Assembly: GCF_003709565.1 (NCBI RefSeq)
Contig: NZ_QNRC01000033.1
Coordinates: 1-45,099 of the forward strand
Length of the DNA stretch: 45,099 nucleotides
DNA from: Paracoccus sigandri
GTDB taxonomy: Bacteria; Pseudomonadota; Alphaproteobacteria; Rhodobacterales; Rhodobacteraceae
Direction: 5' to 3'
The translations under genes and the position numbers were made by a program. Below the pieces are notes generated by a model. That model saw only the letters and a program-made list of their open reading frames with translations, did not search any database and had not been told where the DNA came from. Positions 32,862-41,526 of this stretch are shown here, in pieces. The number at the start of each line of letters is the position of its first letter. The stretch's first letter is position 1.

Positions 32862-34013
32862 ATGACCCCACCGCGTTTCGCGCGCGTTCTTCGACCGCTG
32901 CGCCTGTCCGCCGGGTTGCGGCTGAAGAACCGGATCTATTTCGCGCCGATGGGTATCGACGTCGCCCACGAGGACGGAACCGCCTCGGACGAGATGACCG
33001 GCTTCTATCGGGGCATCATCGCCGGGGGATGCGGGATGGTGGTGCTGGGTAATGCCTCGATCCATCCCGCGTCACGGCTGCACCGGCGCGGGCTGTGCCT
33101 GCACGACGCGGCGCAGGCCCGCGCGCTGGCGCCGCTGCTGCGCCTGGGGGAAGATCACGATTGCCCGGTGGTCGTCCAGCTTCAGCATTACGGCGCGCAA
33201 GGCAGCGCGACGCGCAGCGGCGGGCCGCTGCTGTCGCCAAGCGGCGTGCCCTGCCCGCGCATGGCCGCAGCCGATCCCGGCTATCGGACCGTCGCCATGA
33301 CCCGCGCCGACATCGCCGAGGTGACGCAGCAATTCGTCGCGGCGGCGGGGCTGGCGCGGATGGCGGGGGCGCGGATGGTGCAGCTTCAGGCCTCGAACGG
33401 CTATCTGCTGAGCAGTTTCCTGTCGCCTCACACCAACCGCCGCGACGACGATTATGGCGGCGATCCGGCGCGCAGGATGCGCTTTCTGATCGAGGTGGTG
33501 CGGGCGATCCGGCAGGCGCATCCGGCGCTGGCGGTCTCGGTGCGGCTGGGCATCGACGATTGCCTGCCCGAGGGCGGCCAGCGCCCCGAACTGCTGGCCC
33601 CCTGCCTGGAGATGCTGGAGATGGCGGGCGCGGTGGCGATCACCTGCTCGATGTCCATCGGCCAGACCTTCGCGGCGATGCTGCGCTATTCGCCCGAGGC
33701 GAACGACCGCCTTCGCCGCGGCGTCGCGACCCTCAGGCCCGCGACGCGGCTGCCGCTTGGCTTCGCGGGCTTCGTCGGCAGCCTGGCCGAGGCGGAAGCG
33801 GCGATGGACCTGACCGGGGCGGATTTCATCGGCATGACCCGCGCGCTGTTCGCCGACAACGACCTGGTTGCGAAGACCGTCGCGGGCCAGCCCGTCGACC
33901 GATGCCGCTTCGACGGCAACTGCTTCCGCGACAAGGGAAATCCGCAGCTTGACCGGGTCTATTGCTGCGTCAATCCGAAATACCTTCGCCCGTCCCATAT
34001 CAGCTATTCGTAG
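32862..34013 (+). CDS. Old-yellow-enzyme family flavin oxidoreductase with altered active site
   Basis: 383 residues of the NADH:flavin oxidoreductase TIM barrel: GLRLKNRIYFAPMGID, VVVQLQHYGAQG, GYLLSSFLSPHTNRRDDDYGGDPARRMRF, GADFIGMTRALFADNDL. The substrate-anchoring His-x-x-His/Asn pair is Gln176-x-x-Asn179 (LQASNGYLL). A cysteine-rich tail (CRFDGNCF ... YCCVNPK) echoes the Fe-S tail of dienoyl-CoA reductases in part. Ene-reduction of the butenolide made by the preceding gene, the step done by BprA in Streptomyces, is the natural guess. It starts three bases after the AfsA stop. Confidence 0.85.
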   Translation: MTPPRFARVLRPLRLSAGLRLKNRIYFAPMGIDVAHEDGTASDEMTGFYRGIIAGGCGMVVLGNASIHPASRLHRRGLCLHDAAQARALAPLLRLGEDHDCPVVVQLQHYGAQGSATRSGGPLLSPSGVPCPRMAAADPGYRTVAMTRADIAEVTQQFVAAAGLARMAGARMVQLQASNGYLLSSFLSPHTNRRDDDYGGDPARRMRFLIEVVRAIRQAHPALAVSVRLGIDDCLPEGGQRPELLAPCLEMLEMAGAVAITCSMSIGQTFAAMLRYSPEANDRLRRGVATLRPATRLPLGFAGFVGSLAEAEAAMDLTGADFIGMTRALFADNDLVAKTVAGQPVDRCRFDGNCFRDKGNPQLDRVYCCVNPKYLRPSHISYS

Positions 34014-34019
34014 GTCCGC

Positions 34020-34787
34020 ATGTCGTTTTCAGGAAGGAACGTTCTGGTCACCGGGGGCACGCAGGGCATCGGGCGCAGCATCGCCACGCTGCTGGCACGG
34101 GCCGGGGCGCAGGTCGTCATCACCGGCCGCGATCCGCAGAAAGGCCATGCCGCGGCGGCCGAGATCGGGGGCGCGTGCAGCTTCCACCCCTGCGAGATCG
34201 CCGATGCGGGCTCGGTCGAGGCGCTGTTCGACCATCTCGACCGGCAAGGCCCGCTGCATCATGCCGTGAACAATGCCGGCGTCACCGCGCCCCGCGCGCC
34301 GGTCCGCGACATCGATGTGGGCAGCTGGCAGCGCGTGCTGGACATCAACCTGACGGGAACGCTGCGCTGCCTGACCCGGCAGTTGCGCAGGCTGGACATG
34401 CAGCCGGGGGGCAGCGTCGTCAATGTCTCGTCCTGCGCGGGGGTGCAGGTGATCGGCGACCAGGCGGCCTATTCCGTCAGCAAGGCGGCGGTGAACAGCC
34501 TGACCCGCGTCGCCGCGATCGAGGCGGCGACGGCGCAGCCCGGCCGCCACCCCGTCCGCGTCAACGCCATCGCGCCGGGACCGACGCTTGGCGGCATGAA
34601 CTCGGCCGAGCGGCTGGCCGCCAACCCCGAGGCGACGCGGCGCAAGCTGGCCGTCACCGCCATGAAGCGCATGGCCGCGCCCGAGGAGGTCGCCCAGGCC
34701 GCCGTCTTCCTGCTGAGCGATGCGGCAAGCTACCTCACCGGCGCGGTCCTGGACGCCGATGGCGGCTACAGCGCCGGCAAGTTCTAG
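34020..34787 (+). CDS. Short-chain dehydrogenase/reductase (FabG-like)
   Basis: 255 residues. Cofactor loop TGGTQGIG, NNAG, and the catalytic triad Ser138 (NVSSCAG), Tyr151 and Lys155 (YSVSKAA) are complete; the end DGGYSAGKF is classical. The basic residue after strand 2 (TGRD) favours NADP(H). In Streptomyces butanolide pathways an SDR (BarS1) reduces the side-chain ketone, so a similar role is proposed here. It begins six bases after the flavoenzyme gene. Confidence 0.88.
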   Translation: MSFSGRNVLVTGGTQGIGRSIATLLARAGAQVVITGRDPQKGHAAAAEIGGACSFHPCEIADAGSVEALFDHLDRQGPLHHAVNNAGVTAPRAPVRDIDVGSWQRVLDINLTGTLRCLTRQLRRLDMQPGGSVVNVSSCAGVQVIGDQAAYSVSKAAVNSLTRVAAIEAATAQPGRHPVRVNAIAPGPTLGGMNSAERLAANPEATRRKLAVTAMKRMAAPEEVAQAAVFLLSDAASYLTGAVLDADGGYSAGKF

Positions 34788-34797
34788 GGCGCGGGCG

Positions 34798-35568
34798 ATG
34801 GGAAACGTTCTTGTCACCGGGATCAGCAGCGGCATCGGCGCGGCATTGGCCCAGGCGCTTCTGCGGCGCGGCCATCGCGTCTGCGGCCTGTCGCGCCGCC
34901 TGCCCGACGCGGCCTTGGCCGGGCATCCGTCGCTGCACGCGATCAGCGCCGACCTGACCGATTTCGCCCTGGTCGCACCGGCGATCCGGCAGCTTTGCGA
35001 CAGGGCGGGGATCGCGGGCTTCGACACCGTCTTTGCCAATGCCGGAACCTTCGGCCCGCCGCCCGCCCGCGCCGAGCGGGTGGCGGCGCAGGACTTCATG
35101 GCGGTGCTGGCGCTGAACGCGGGCGGCGTCAAGGCCACGCTGGATGCCTGCCTTTCCCTGCCGCAGAGGCCGCGGCAGGTCATCGCCTCGGCCTCGATCT
35201 CGGGGCAGAGGCAGCGGGCGGGAATGCTGAGCTATGCCACCTCGAAGGCGGCGCTGAACGCGCTGATGATGACCTATCAGATCGAGAACCCCGACATCTT
35301 CTTCCTGCCCCTGGGCCTGTGCAACGTCGCCACCCCGCTTGGCCAGGTGACGATCCAGGCCGGGCCGGAGCTGCCAGAGCTATATGCCCTGCGCCAGCGG
35401 GCAGGCCAGCCCGGCTATGTCGTGACGCCGGACGAACGCGCAGCCCATATCCTTGCGGTGCTGGACCACGCCCGCGGGCTGGAGCCGGGCCGCTTCCGCG
35501 AGATCCGTGACTTGCTCAAGTCCATTCCCGACCCGTTACAGCAGAAGGTGATTTCGGATGACCAATGA
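34798..35568 (+). CDS. Second short-chain dehydrogenase/reductase
   Basis: 256 residues. TGISSGIG, ANAG, and triad Ser132/134, Tyr146, Lys150 (YATSK) are intact. CGLSRR after strand 2 again suggests NADP(H). It differs clearly from the first SDR and lacks its C-terminal pattern, resembling the SDR type used for modifying acyl or polyketide carbonyls. Start at 34798, ten bases after the previous stop; the frame is open further upstream, within the preceding gene. The 3' end overlaps the next gene by 11 bases. Confidence 0.85.
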   Translation: MGNVLVTGISSGIGAALAQALLRRGHRVCGLSRRLPDAALAGHPSLHAISADLTDFALVAPAIRQLCDRAGIAGFDTVFANAGTFGPPPARAERVAAQDFMAVLALNAGGVKATLDACLSLPQRPRQVIASASISGQRQRAGMLSYATSKAALNALMMTYQIENPDIFFLPLGLCNVATPLGQVTIQAGPELPELYALRQRAGQPGYVVTPDERAAHILAVLDHARGLEPGRFREIRDLLKSIPDPLQQKVISDDQ

Positions 35569-35953
35569 AAGCTATGCGCGCCTGGTCCGCTTCGGTGCGA
35601 TCTATGACCTGATCGCAACCGCGGGCCTTGCGGTTCCGCCGCTTGCCGCCGTGGTGCTGGGCGTCATCCGGGGCCTGGACGCGCAGCTTGGCTTCGACAC
35701 CGCCTTCCGGCCGGTGGACGCCACGACGATGTTCCTGATCAACCTGGCGGGCTGCTTCGTCATCATCTGGGCCATCGCCCGGCTGCGGATGCCCACCGTC
35801 CAGCTCGGCCGCATGGATGCGGGGCTTCGACTGGCGCTGGTGGGTCTGCAGGTCTGGGCCGTCGCCATGGGCGCGACGCCGATCCTGCTGGGGATCGGCC
35901 TTGTCCTGGCGATCATCGCGATCCTGGAATTGCGCCGCCCCCGCGGCGACTGA
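35558..35953 (+). CDS. Small four-helix membrane protein of unknown function
   Basis: 131 residues, four predicted membrane helices: LIATAGLAVPPLAAVVLGVI, TTMFLINLAGCFVIIWAIA, LRLALVGLQVWAVAMGA, PILLGIGLVLAIIAILEL. The ends are charged (RRPRGD at the C-terminus). No family recognised. AAGGTG precedes the ATG. Its position between the biosynthetic and export genes suggests a role in the membrane step. Confidence 0.75.
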   Translation: MTNESYARLVRFGAIYDLIATAGLAVPPLAAVVLGVIRGLDAQLGFDTAFRPVDATTMFLINLAGCFVIIWAIARLRMPTVQLGRMDAGLRLALVGLQVWAVAMGATPILLGIGLVLAIIAILELRRPRGD

Positions 35954-35986
35954 TCCGGGCAGGTGGCGCATCGCGAAGGAGTGACA

Positions 35987-37105
35987 ATGCGCAAGACGAT
36001 TGCAATGGCGGCGCTCGGCGGCGCGGGCTGCCTTGCCGCCGCGCTGTGGCTGCTGGCGCGCTCCATGGGAAGCGCCGCCGATGCCGACGGGACCGCCATG
36101 CCGCCCCCGGTCACGGTCATCACCCAGCAGGTCCGGCCCCAGCCCGGCCAGCTGTCGCGGCGCACCGTCGCCGTGCTGCAGCCCCGCAGCGAAACGCCCC
36201 ATGCCTTCCAGGTGCCGGGACGGGTGCAGGCGCGGCTGGTCCAGATCGGCGACGCGGTCGGCGCGGGGCAGGAAATCGCCCGGCTGGACCGCAGCGACTT
36301 CGACCTGGTCGTCCGGCAGGCCGAGGCCGAGGTCGCCGCCGCCACCCAGGCCCTGACCGTCGCCCGCGCCAACGAGGATCGCACCCTTTCACTGCGCGAA
36401 AGCGGCGTCGTGTCCACGGCCGGGCTGGACAGCGCCCGGCGCAGCCGGCAAGAGGCGCATTCGCGCCTGGACCGGGCGCAGGCGCAGCTTGACATCGCGG
36501 CGAACGCGCTGGCCTATGCGACCTTGCGCGCGCGGTCGGACGGCGTGGTGACCGGGCGCGACATCGAGCCGGGGCAGATCGTCTCTGCCGGGCAGGTCGT
36601 CCTGAGGATCGCCGGAACGCCCGGGCTGGATGCGGAAACCGATCTGCCCGAAACGCTTTACGCGCAGCGCGACGCCATATCCGCCAGCTTCACCCCCTGG
36701 GGGGCGCCGGATCGCAGCATCGCCGTTTCCCTGCGCGAGATCAGCCCCCTGGCCGATCCCGCGACCCATATGCACCGCGCCCGCTTCGCGCTGCCCGAGG
36801 ATCAGGTCGCGGGCCTTGCCTTCGGCAATACCGGCTGGCTGACGCTGGAGATCGCGAACCGGGGCGCGGGGCTGACGCGCCTTCCCGCCGCGGCCCTGTT
36901 CGACGACGGCATGGGCGGCCCCCCGGCGGTCTGGCGGGTCGAGGGCGGCAGGCTGCACCGCCTGCCGGTGACGGTCCGGCGGCTGGAAGGCGACAGCGCC
37001 CTGGTCGAGACCGCCGCCGACGGCCCCTTCGACATCGTGGCGCTCGGGGCGAACCGGCTTCGGGACGGCCAGCAGGTCCATGCCATCGAACGCGCGTCCG
37101 AATGA
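35987..37105 (+). CDS. RND efflux membrane fusion protein (HlyD/AcrA family)
   Basis: 372 residues. An N-terminal anchor (TIAMAALGGAGCLAAALWLLA) is followed by a lipoyl half-motif (PGRVQARLVQIGDAVGAGQEIARLD), a long alpha-hairpin (VVRQAEAEVAAATQALTVARAN ... SRLDRAQAQLDIA), the second lipoyl half (ARSDGVVTGRDIEPGQIVSAGQVVLRI) and the beta-barrel and proximal domains. A cysteine near residue 15 is not in a good lipobox. It links the inner-membrane pump to an outer-membrane channel, which is not encoded here. AAGGAG lies five bases before the ATG. Confidence 0.9.
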   Translation: MRKTIAMAALGGAGCLAAALWLLARSMGSAADADGTAMPPPVTVITQQVRPQPGQLSRRTVAVLQPRSETPHAFQVPGRVQARLVQIGDAVGAGQEIARLDRSDFDLVVRQAEAEVAAATQALTVARANEDRTLSLRESGVVSTAGLDSARRSRQEAHSRLDRAQAQLDIAANALAYATLRARSDGVVTGRDIEPGQIVSAGQVVLRIAGTPGLDAETDLPETLYAQRDAISASFTPWGAPDRSIAVSLREISPLADPATHMHRARFALPEDQVAGLAFGNTGWLTLEIANRGAGLTRLPAAALFDDGMGGPPAVWRVEGGRLHRLPVTVRRLEGDSALVETAADGPFDIVALGANRLRDGQQVHAIERASE

Positions 37106-37127
37106 GGCGCCGAATGAAGGGCCGGGG

Positions 37128-40100
37128 ATGATCTCGTTCAACCTTTCCGCATGGGCGGTGCGCCACGGCGCGCTGGTCGGCTTCTTCGCCGTCGTGCTGT
37201 GCCTTGCCGGGCTGGATTCCTACCTGAAGCTGGGCCGGTCCGAGGATCCCAGCTATGCGATCAAGGTGGTCAACGTCGTCGCGCTGTGGCCCGGCGCCTC
37301 GGCGCAGGAAATGCGCGACCAGGTGGCCGACCCGATCGAGGAAAAGCTTCAGACGATCCCCTATTTCGACCGCATCGACACCTATGCGACGCCCGGCTAT
37401 CTGGCGATGCAGGTCTGGGTCAAGGATCACACCCCGCCCGCGCAGGTGCCGCAATCCTTCTATCAGCTGCGCAAGAAGCTGTATGACATGGCCGGCACCC
37501 TGCCCGAGGGCGTTCAGGGCCCCTTCGTCGACGACGAATTCGGCGATGTCGATTCCGTCCTGCTGGCGATCAAGGGCGAAGGGGCCAGTCCGCACGACCT
37601 GGAACGGATCGCGGACCGGTTGCAGATCGCGCTGCTGCGCCATTCCGAGATTTCCCGCATTCGCAGCTATGGCAAGCAGCCGCGGCAGGTGCTGGTCGAA
37701 TATGACGACGCGCGCATCGGCACGCTTGGCGTCCCGCCCGAGGCGATCTCTGCCGCGCTTGCGGATTTCACCCGCCAGCACGATGCCGGCTCGCTGGACA
37801 ACGGCCAGCAGCGGCTGCGGATCTCCCTTGCCGCGGACGACGGGCTTGCCGGCGCCATCGGCGCCGTCCCGATCCCGGTCGGTCACAGCGTGCTGCGGCT
37901 GGACGACCTGGCGCAGGTAACGGTCGGCTATCCCGCGCCCCCGTCCCAGATCGTGCGCCATGACGGCCAGCACGCGGTGATCCTGGGCGTCGTCATGGCC
38001 GAGGGCGAGAACCTTGCCCGCATCGACCGCATCGTCACCCGCACCCTGGCCGAGGCGAACCTGCCCCAGGGCATCGAGGTCCAGCGCGTGGCAAACCAGC
38101 CCGCCGTGGTCGACGACGCGATCCAGGAGTTCATGACCGCCTTCGTCGAGGCGCTGGTCATCGTCCTGGCGGTCTGCCTCGTCGTGCTGGGCTGGCGCAC
38201 GGGGATCGTCGTCGCGCTGTCGGTGCCGGTGGTGCTGGCCATCACCTTCGTCGTCATGCGCGCCATGGGGATCGAGCTTCACCGTGTCTCGCTGGGGGCG
38301 CTGATCATCGCGCTGGGGCTGCTGGTCGATGACGCGATCATCGCCATCGAAAGCATGTTGCGCAGCATCGAGGCCGGTAAATCCCGGCGCGAGGCGGCGG
38401 GCATGGCCTGGAACTCGACCGCCTTCCCGATGCTGACGGGCACGCTTGTCACCTTCATCGGCTTCATGCCGGTCGGCTTCGCGCCCTCATCGACGGGGGA
38501 ATACCTTGCCTCGATGTTCTGGGTGATCGCCATCGCGCTGATCGCCTCGTGGCTGGTGGCGGTGATGCTGACGCCCTGGCTTGGCGTGCATCTGCTGCCG
38601 GCACAGGGACACCGGCACTCGCCCCGGATCCAGCGGTTGCAGGATCGCGTGAACGAAGGGCTGCGCAGGGCCGTTCACTGGGCGGTGGACCATTACGGCA
38701 AGGTGATCGGGACCATCGCGGCCCTGTTCCTGCTGGCCGGGCTTGGATTCGTCACCGTGCAGAAGCAGTTCTTCCCGGTATCCGAGCGTGTCGATCTGTT
38801 CGTCCAGCTTCGCCTGCCCCAGGGCAGTTCCATCGAGGCGACGGCTCGCGCCGCCGCCGAGGTCGAGCGTTTCCTGGACGGCGATCCCGACGCGACCTCG
38901 GTCACGACCTATGTCGGGCAGGGGCCGCCCCGCTTCTGGCTGGCGCTGAACCCGGCGCTGCCGAACCCCGCCTATGCCGAGCTTGTCGTGCTGGGCCGCG
39001 ACATCCCCGCGCGAGAGAGGCTGAAAGAGCGGCTGGAACAGGCCCTGTCCCAGGGCCTTGCCGGGGCGGCCCGCGCCCGCGTCATCCGCTTTTCCTTCGG
39101 CCCGCCGGTCGCCTATCCGGTCGAGATCCGCATCTCGGGCCCCGACCCGCGGGAATTGCGCCGGATCGGCGACGAGGTGCGCGGGATCATGGCCCAGGAC
39201 CGGCGCATGATCGACCCGCACATGAACTGGAACGAGCTGTCGCCCGCGCTGCAGCTCGAGATCGAGCCGGACCGGATGCGCCTGCTTGGCCTGAGCCTTG
39301 CGCAACTGGCGGCGCGCCTTCACATGGCGGTCGATGGCGCGCGGGCCGGGGTCCTGCGCCAGCAGGACGAAAGCCTCGACGTGATCTTGCGGGCGGCAGG
39401 CGCGCGGCGCAACGACCCGGCCTTCCTGTCCGACACGGTCGTCGCCAATATCGACGGCCGCCCGGTGCCGCTGTCGCAGGTCGCCGCCGTTCATGTCGTC
39501 AACGAGGAACCCATCATCTGGCAGCGCAGCCGCGAGGAAACCCTGACCGTCGCCGCCGATGTCATCGACGGCGTGCAGGGCCCCGACGTGGGCGCCGCGT
39601 TGTGGCCGCAGCTTGACGGGATCCGCGCCGCCCTGCCCCCCGGCTACCGCATGACCCAGGGCGGCGCGTGGGAGGAATCGATGAAGGCGAATCTTTCCAT
39701 CGCCAAGGTCTTTCCGGGCGTCCTGCTGCTGATGCTGACGGTCATCATGGTCCAGGTGCAAAGCGTGTCGCGGCTGGTGCTGATCCTGCTCAGCGCGCCG
39801 CTTGGCCTCATCGGAGCCTCGCTGGTGCTGAACCTGACGCATACACCCTTCGGCTTCGTCGCGCTGCTGGGGCTGTTGGCGCTGTCGGGCATGGACATCC
39901 GCAATTCGGTCATCCTGGTCGACCAGGTGGACGCGAACCTGCGCAGGCACATGCCCATGCGCCAGGCCATCATCGAGGCGACCCTCTTGCGCGCGCGCCC
40001 CGTGGCGCTGACCTCGACCGCGGCGGTGCTGGCCCTGATCCCGCTGTCGCGCTCGGTCTTCTGGGGGCCGATGGCACTGACCATCATGGGCGGCCTGATC

Positions 40101-40190
40101 CTTGCGACCTTCATGACGATCCTGTTCCTGCCCGCGCTCTACGCGCTGTGGTTCCGCCGCCAGCTGTCCGGCACGTCAGAAACCACCTGA
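37128..40190 (+). CDS. RND efflux transporter, inner-membrane pump (AcrB/HAE family)
   Basis: 1020 residues with the duplicated RND topology: TM1 near the start (ALVGFFAVVLCLAGL), two large periplasmic loops, and TM2-6 and TM8-12 bundles. Proton-relay acids are kept in TM4 (LGLLVDDAIIAIES); in TM10 the usual Lys is Arg (SGMDIRNSVILVDQVD). Substrates of this branch are typically lipophilic or small organic compounds. Start at 37128 is preferred because it gives the standard MISFNLSAWAVRH opening behind GAAGGG; an ATG at 37080 would overlap the preceding gene. As last gene of the run it likely exports the cluster's product. No TolC-type gene is adjacent. Confidence 0.92.
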   Translation: MISFNLSAWAVRHGALVGFFAVVLCLAGLDSYLKLGRSEDPSYAIKVVNVVALWPGASAQEMRDQVADPIEEKLQTIPYFDRIDTYATPGYLAMQVWVKDHTPPAQVPQSFYQLRKKLYDMAGTLPEGVQGPFVDDEFGDVDSVLLAIKGEGASPHDLERIADRLQIALLRHSEISRIRSYGKQPRQVLVEYDDARIGTLGVPPEAISAALADFTRQHDAGSLDNGQQRLRISLAADDGLAGAIGAVPIPVGHSVLRLDDLAQVTVGYPAPPSQIVRHDGQHAVILGVVMAEGENLARIDRIVTRTLAEANLPQGIEVQRVANQPAVVDDAIQEFMTAFVEALVIVLAVCLVVLGWRTGIVVALSVPVVLAITFVVMRAMGIELHRVSLGALIIALGLLVDDAIIAIESMLRSIEAGKSRREAAGMAWNSTAFPMLTGTLVTFIGFMPVGFAPSSTGEYLASMFWVIAIALIASWLVAVMLTPWLGVHLLPAQGHRHSPRIQRLQDRVNEGLRRAVHWAVDHYGKVIGTIAALFLLAGLGFVTVQKQFFPVSERVDLFVQLRLPQGSSIEATARAAAEVERFLDGDPDATSVTTYVGQGPPRFWLALNPALPNPAYAELVVLGRDIPARERLKERLEQALSQGLAGAARARVIRFSFGPPVAYPVEIRISGPDPRELRRIGDEVRGIMAQDRRMIDPHMNWNELSPALQLEIEPDRMRLLGLSLAQLAARLHMAVDGARAGVLRQQDESLDVILRAAGARRNDPAFLSDTVVANIDGRPVPLSQVAAVHVVNEEPIIWQRSREETLTVAADVIDGVQGPDVGAALWPQLDGIRAALPPGYRMTQGGAWEESMKANLSIAKVFPGVLLLMLTVIMVQVQSVSRLVLILLSAPLGLIGASLVLNLTHTPFGFVALLGLLALSGMDIRNSVILVDQVDANLRRHMPMRQAIIEATLLRARPVALTSTAAVLALIPLSRSVFWGPMALTIMGGLILATFMTILFLPALYALWFRRQLSGTSETT

Positions 40191-40256
40191 TCGCCGCCGG
40201 GCGCATGGGACGGCCAGAGCATGACCCTGCTGCCGCGCCGACGCCGGCGCGGTGAC

Positions 40257-41367
40257 GCCGCATCACCGATCCTGCCCGGACCGCTGCATGTCCGTGAGGT
40301 CGTGGGTCGACCGCACTGGTGCCACGCGCCCGTTTCGCCGCAGGCGCGGCAGCAATGCCCTGGGATAGCACCGCAATACGCGTCGGCGCTCGGCAAGAAC
40401 GCCAACTGCCAGACCCTTGTGTCGGTGACGCTGGCATCAGGCGAAGTGCCCGTGATGATCGGGCTTCGGCTGTTTCTGCCCGAGAGCTGGACCAGTGATA
40501 CGGCGCGCATGGGTCGGGCAAAGGTTCCTGACGAGGCGCGCACCTACCGTGACCCAAGCCGGAGATCGCCTTGGCCGGGATCGACCGTGTGCGCAGCGCA
40601 GCTGCGCGCTTTGGCGGCATCCTGGCCGACGCCGGCTATGGCCTGTCTGGCCCGTTCCGGCAGGCGCTCACCGAGCGCGGACTGACCTGGGCCGTGGGCA
40701 TCCCTCACAAGCAGAAGGTCTACCCGGCCAAGGTTGCCCTGATCTTCCCGGTCGCCGGTCGCGGGCGACCGCGTAAGAACCATGTCCCCGATGTCCCATC
40801 TCGCCCGGCGCAGCAGATACTTGGGAAGGCGAAGTGGCAGGCCGTGAGTTGGCGGCGCGGCACGAAAGGCAAGCTCTCAGCCCGGTTCGCTGCCATGCGT
40901 GTCCGCGTCGCCGACGGACCGCCGCAGCGCCTTGGCAATCTTGGCCAGCAGCATTTGCCCGGCGAGGAGGTCTGGCTGGTCGGCGAGTACCGTTCCACCG
41001 GCGAGCGCAAATACTACCTCAGCAACCTGCCGGCCGACACACCGCTCAATAAACTGGCCGGGGCCATCAAGGCCCGTTGGGTCTGTGAGCAAGCCCATCA
41101 GCAACTCAAGGAAGAGTTGGGCCTTGACCACTTCGAGGGCCGATCATGGCAGGACATGCGCTCATGACCATGATCGCGTTCGCCTTCCTGCAAGCCCGAC
41201 GCCTGAAGGCAGCGGGCTGGAAAAAAAGGGCCCCAGCTCCCCCGCCGCAACCGAGCCTACCAGCTATCAGGCAGACGATCTTGATCCAGCTCAGTCAGCC
41301 GCCGCCAACTGTCCCCGCTGCCGTAGGAAGTGGCGAAAAATGCTCAACAGACTTCTGCCAAAGTAGT
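40257..41367 (+). pseudogene. Decayed IS701-type transposase
   Basis: Pieces of one DDE transposase lie in successive frames: IAPQYASALGKNANCQTLVSVTLA...LFLPESWTSD (about 40350-40553), then KPEIALAGIDRV...VLADAGYGL-like...SNLPADTPL...CEQAHQQLKEELGLDHFEGRSW (40556-41145), then HALMTMIAFAFLQARRLKAAGWKK (from about 41155). Frameshifts fall near 40553 and 41150. The N-terminal part with the first catalytic Asp is missing or unrecognisable, and no left terminus is seen. The right end is probably near 41368 (TTCTGCCAAAGTAGTG). It begins within 70 bases of the RND gene stop. Confidence 0.85.
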
Positions 41368-41526
41368 GCAAGACGGCGCGGCTGATTCCAGGAGTGCAAC
41401 CTGGCGCTGTATCTGCTAGACTGGAGGGCGAGGATGGTTCGGCCCGGTCCGTTGGCGGGCGTTTGCCGGCCTCGTCGGCGGACGCATCGCCCGGTTTCGG
41501 GCCCTCGAAGCAGGGAGGATGCAGCC

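Noticed and set aside
37080..37127. Upstream ATG for the RND pump
   Set aside because: It would overlap the fusion-protein gene, add a hydrophilic 16-residue tail and lacks a ribosome-binding site; 37128 fits the family start.
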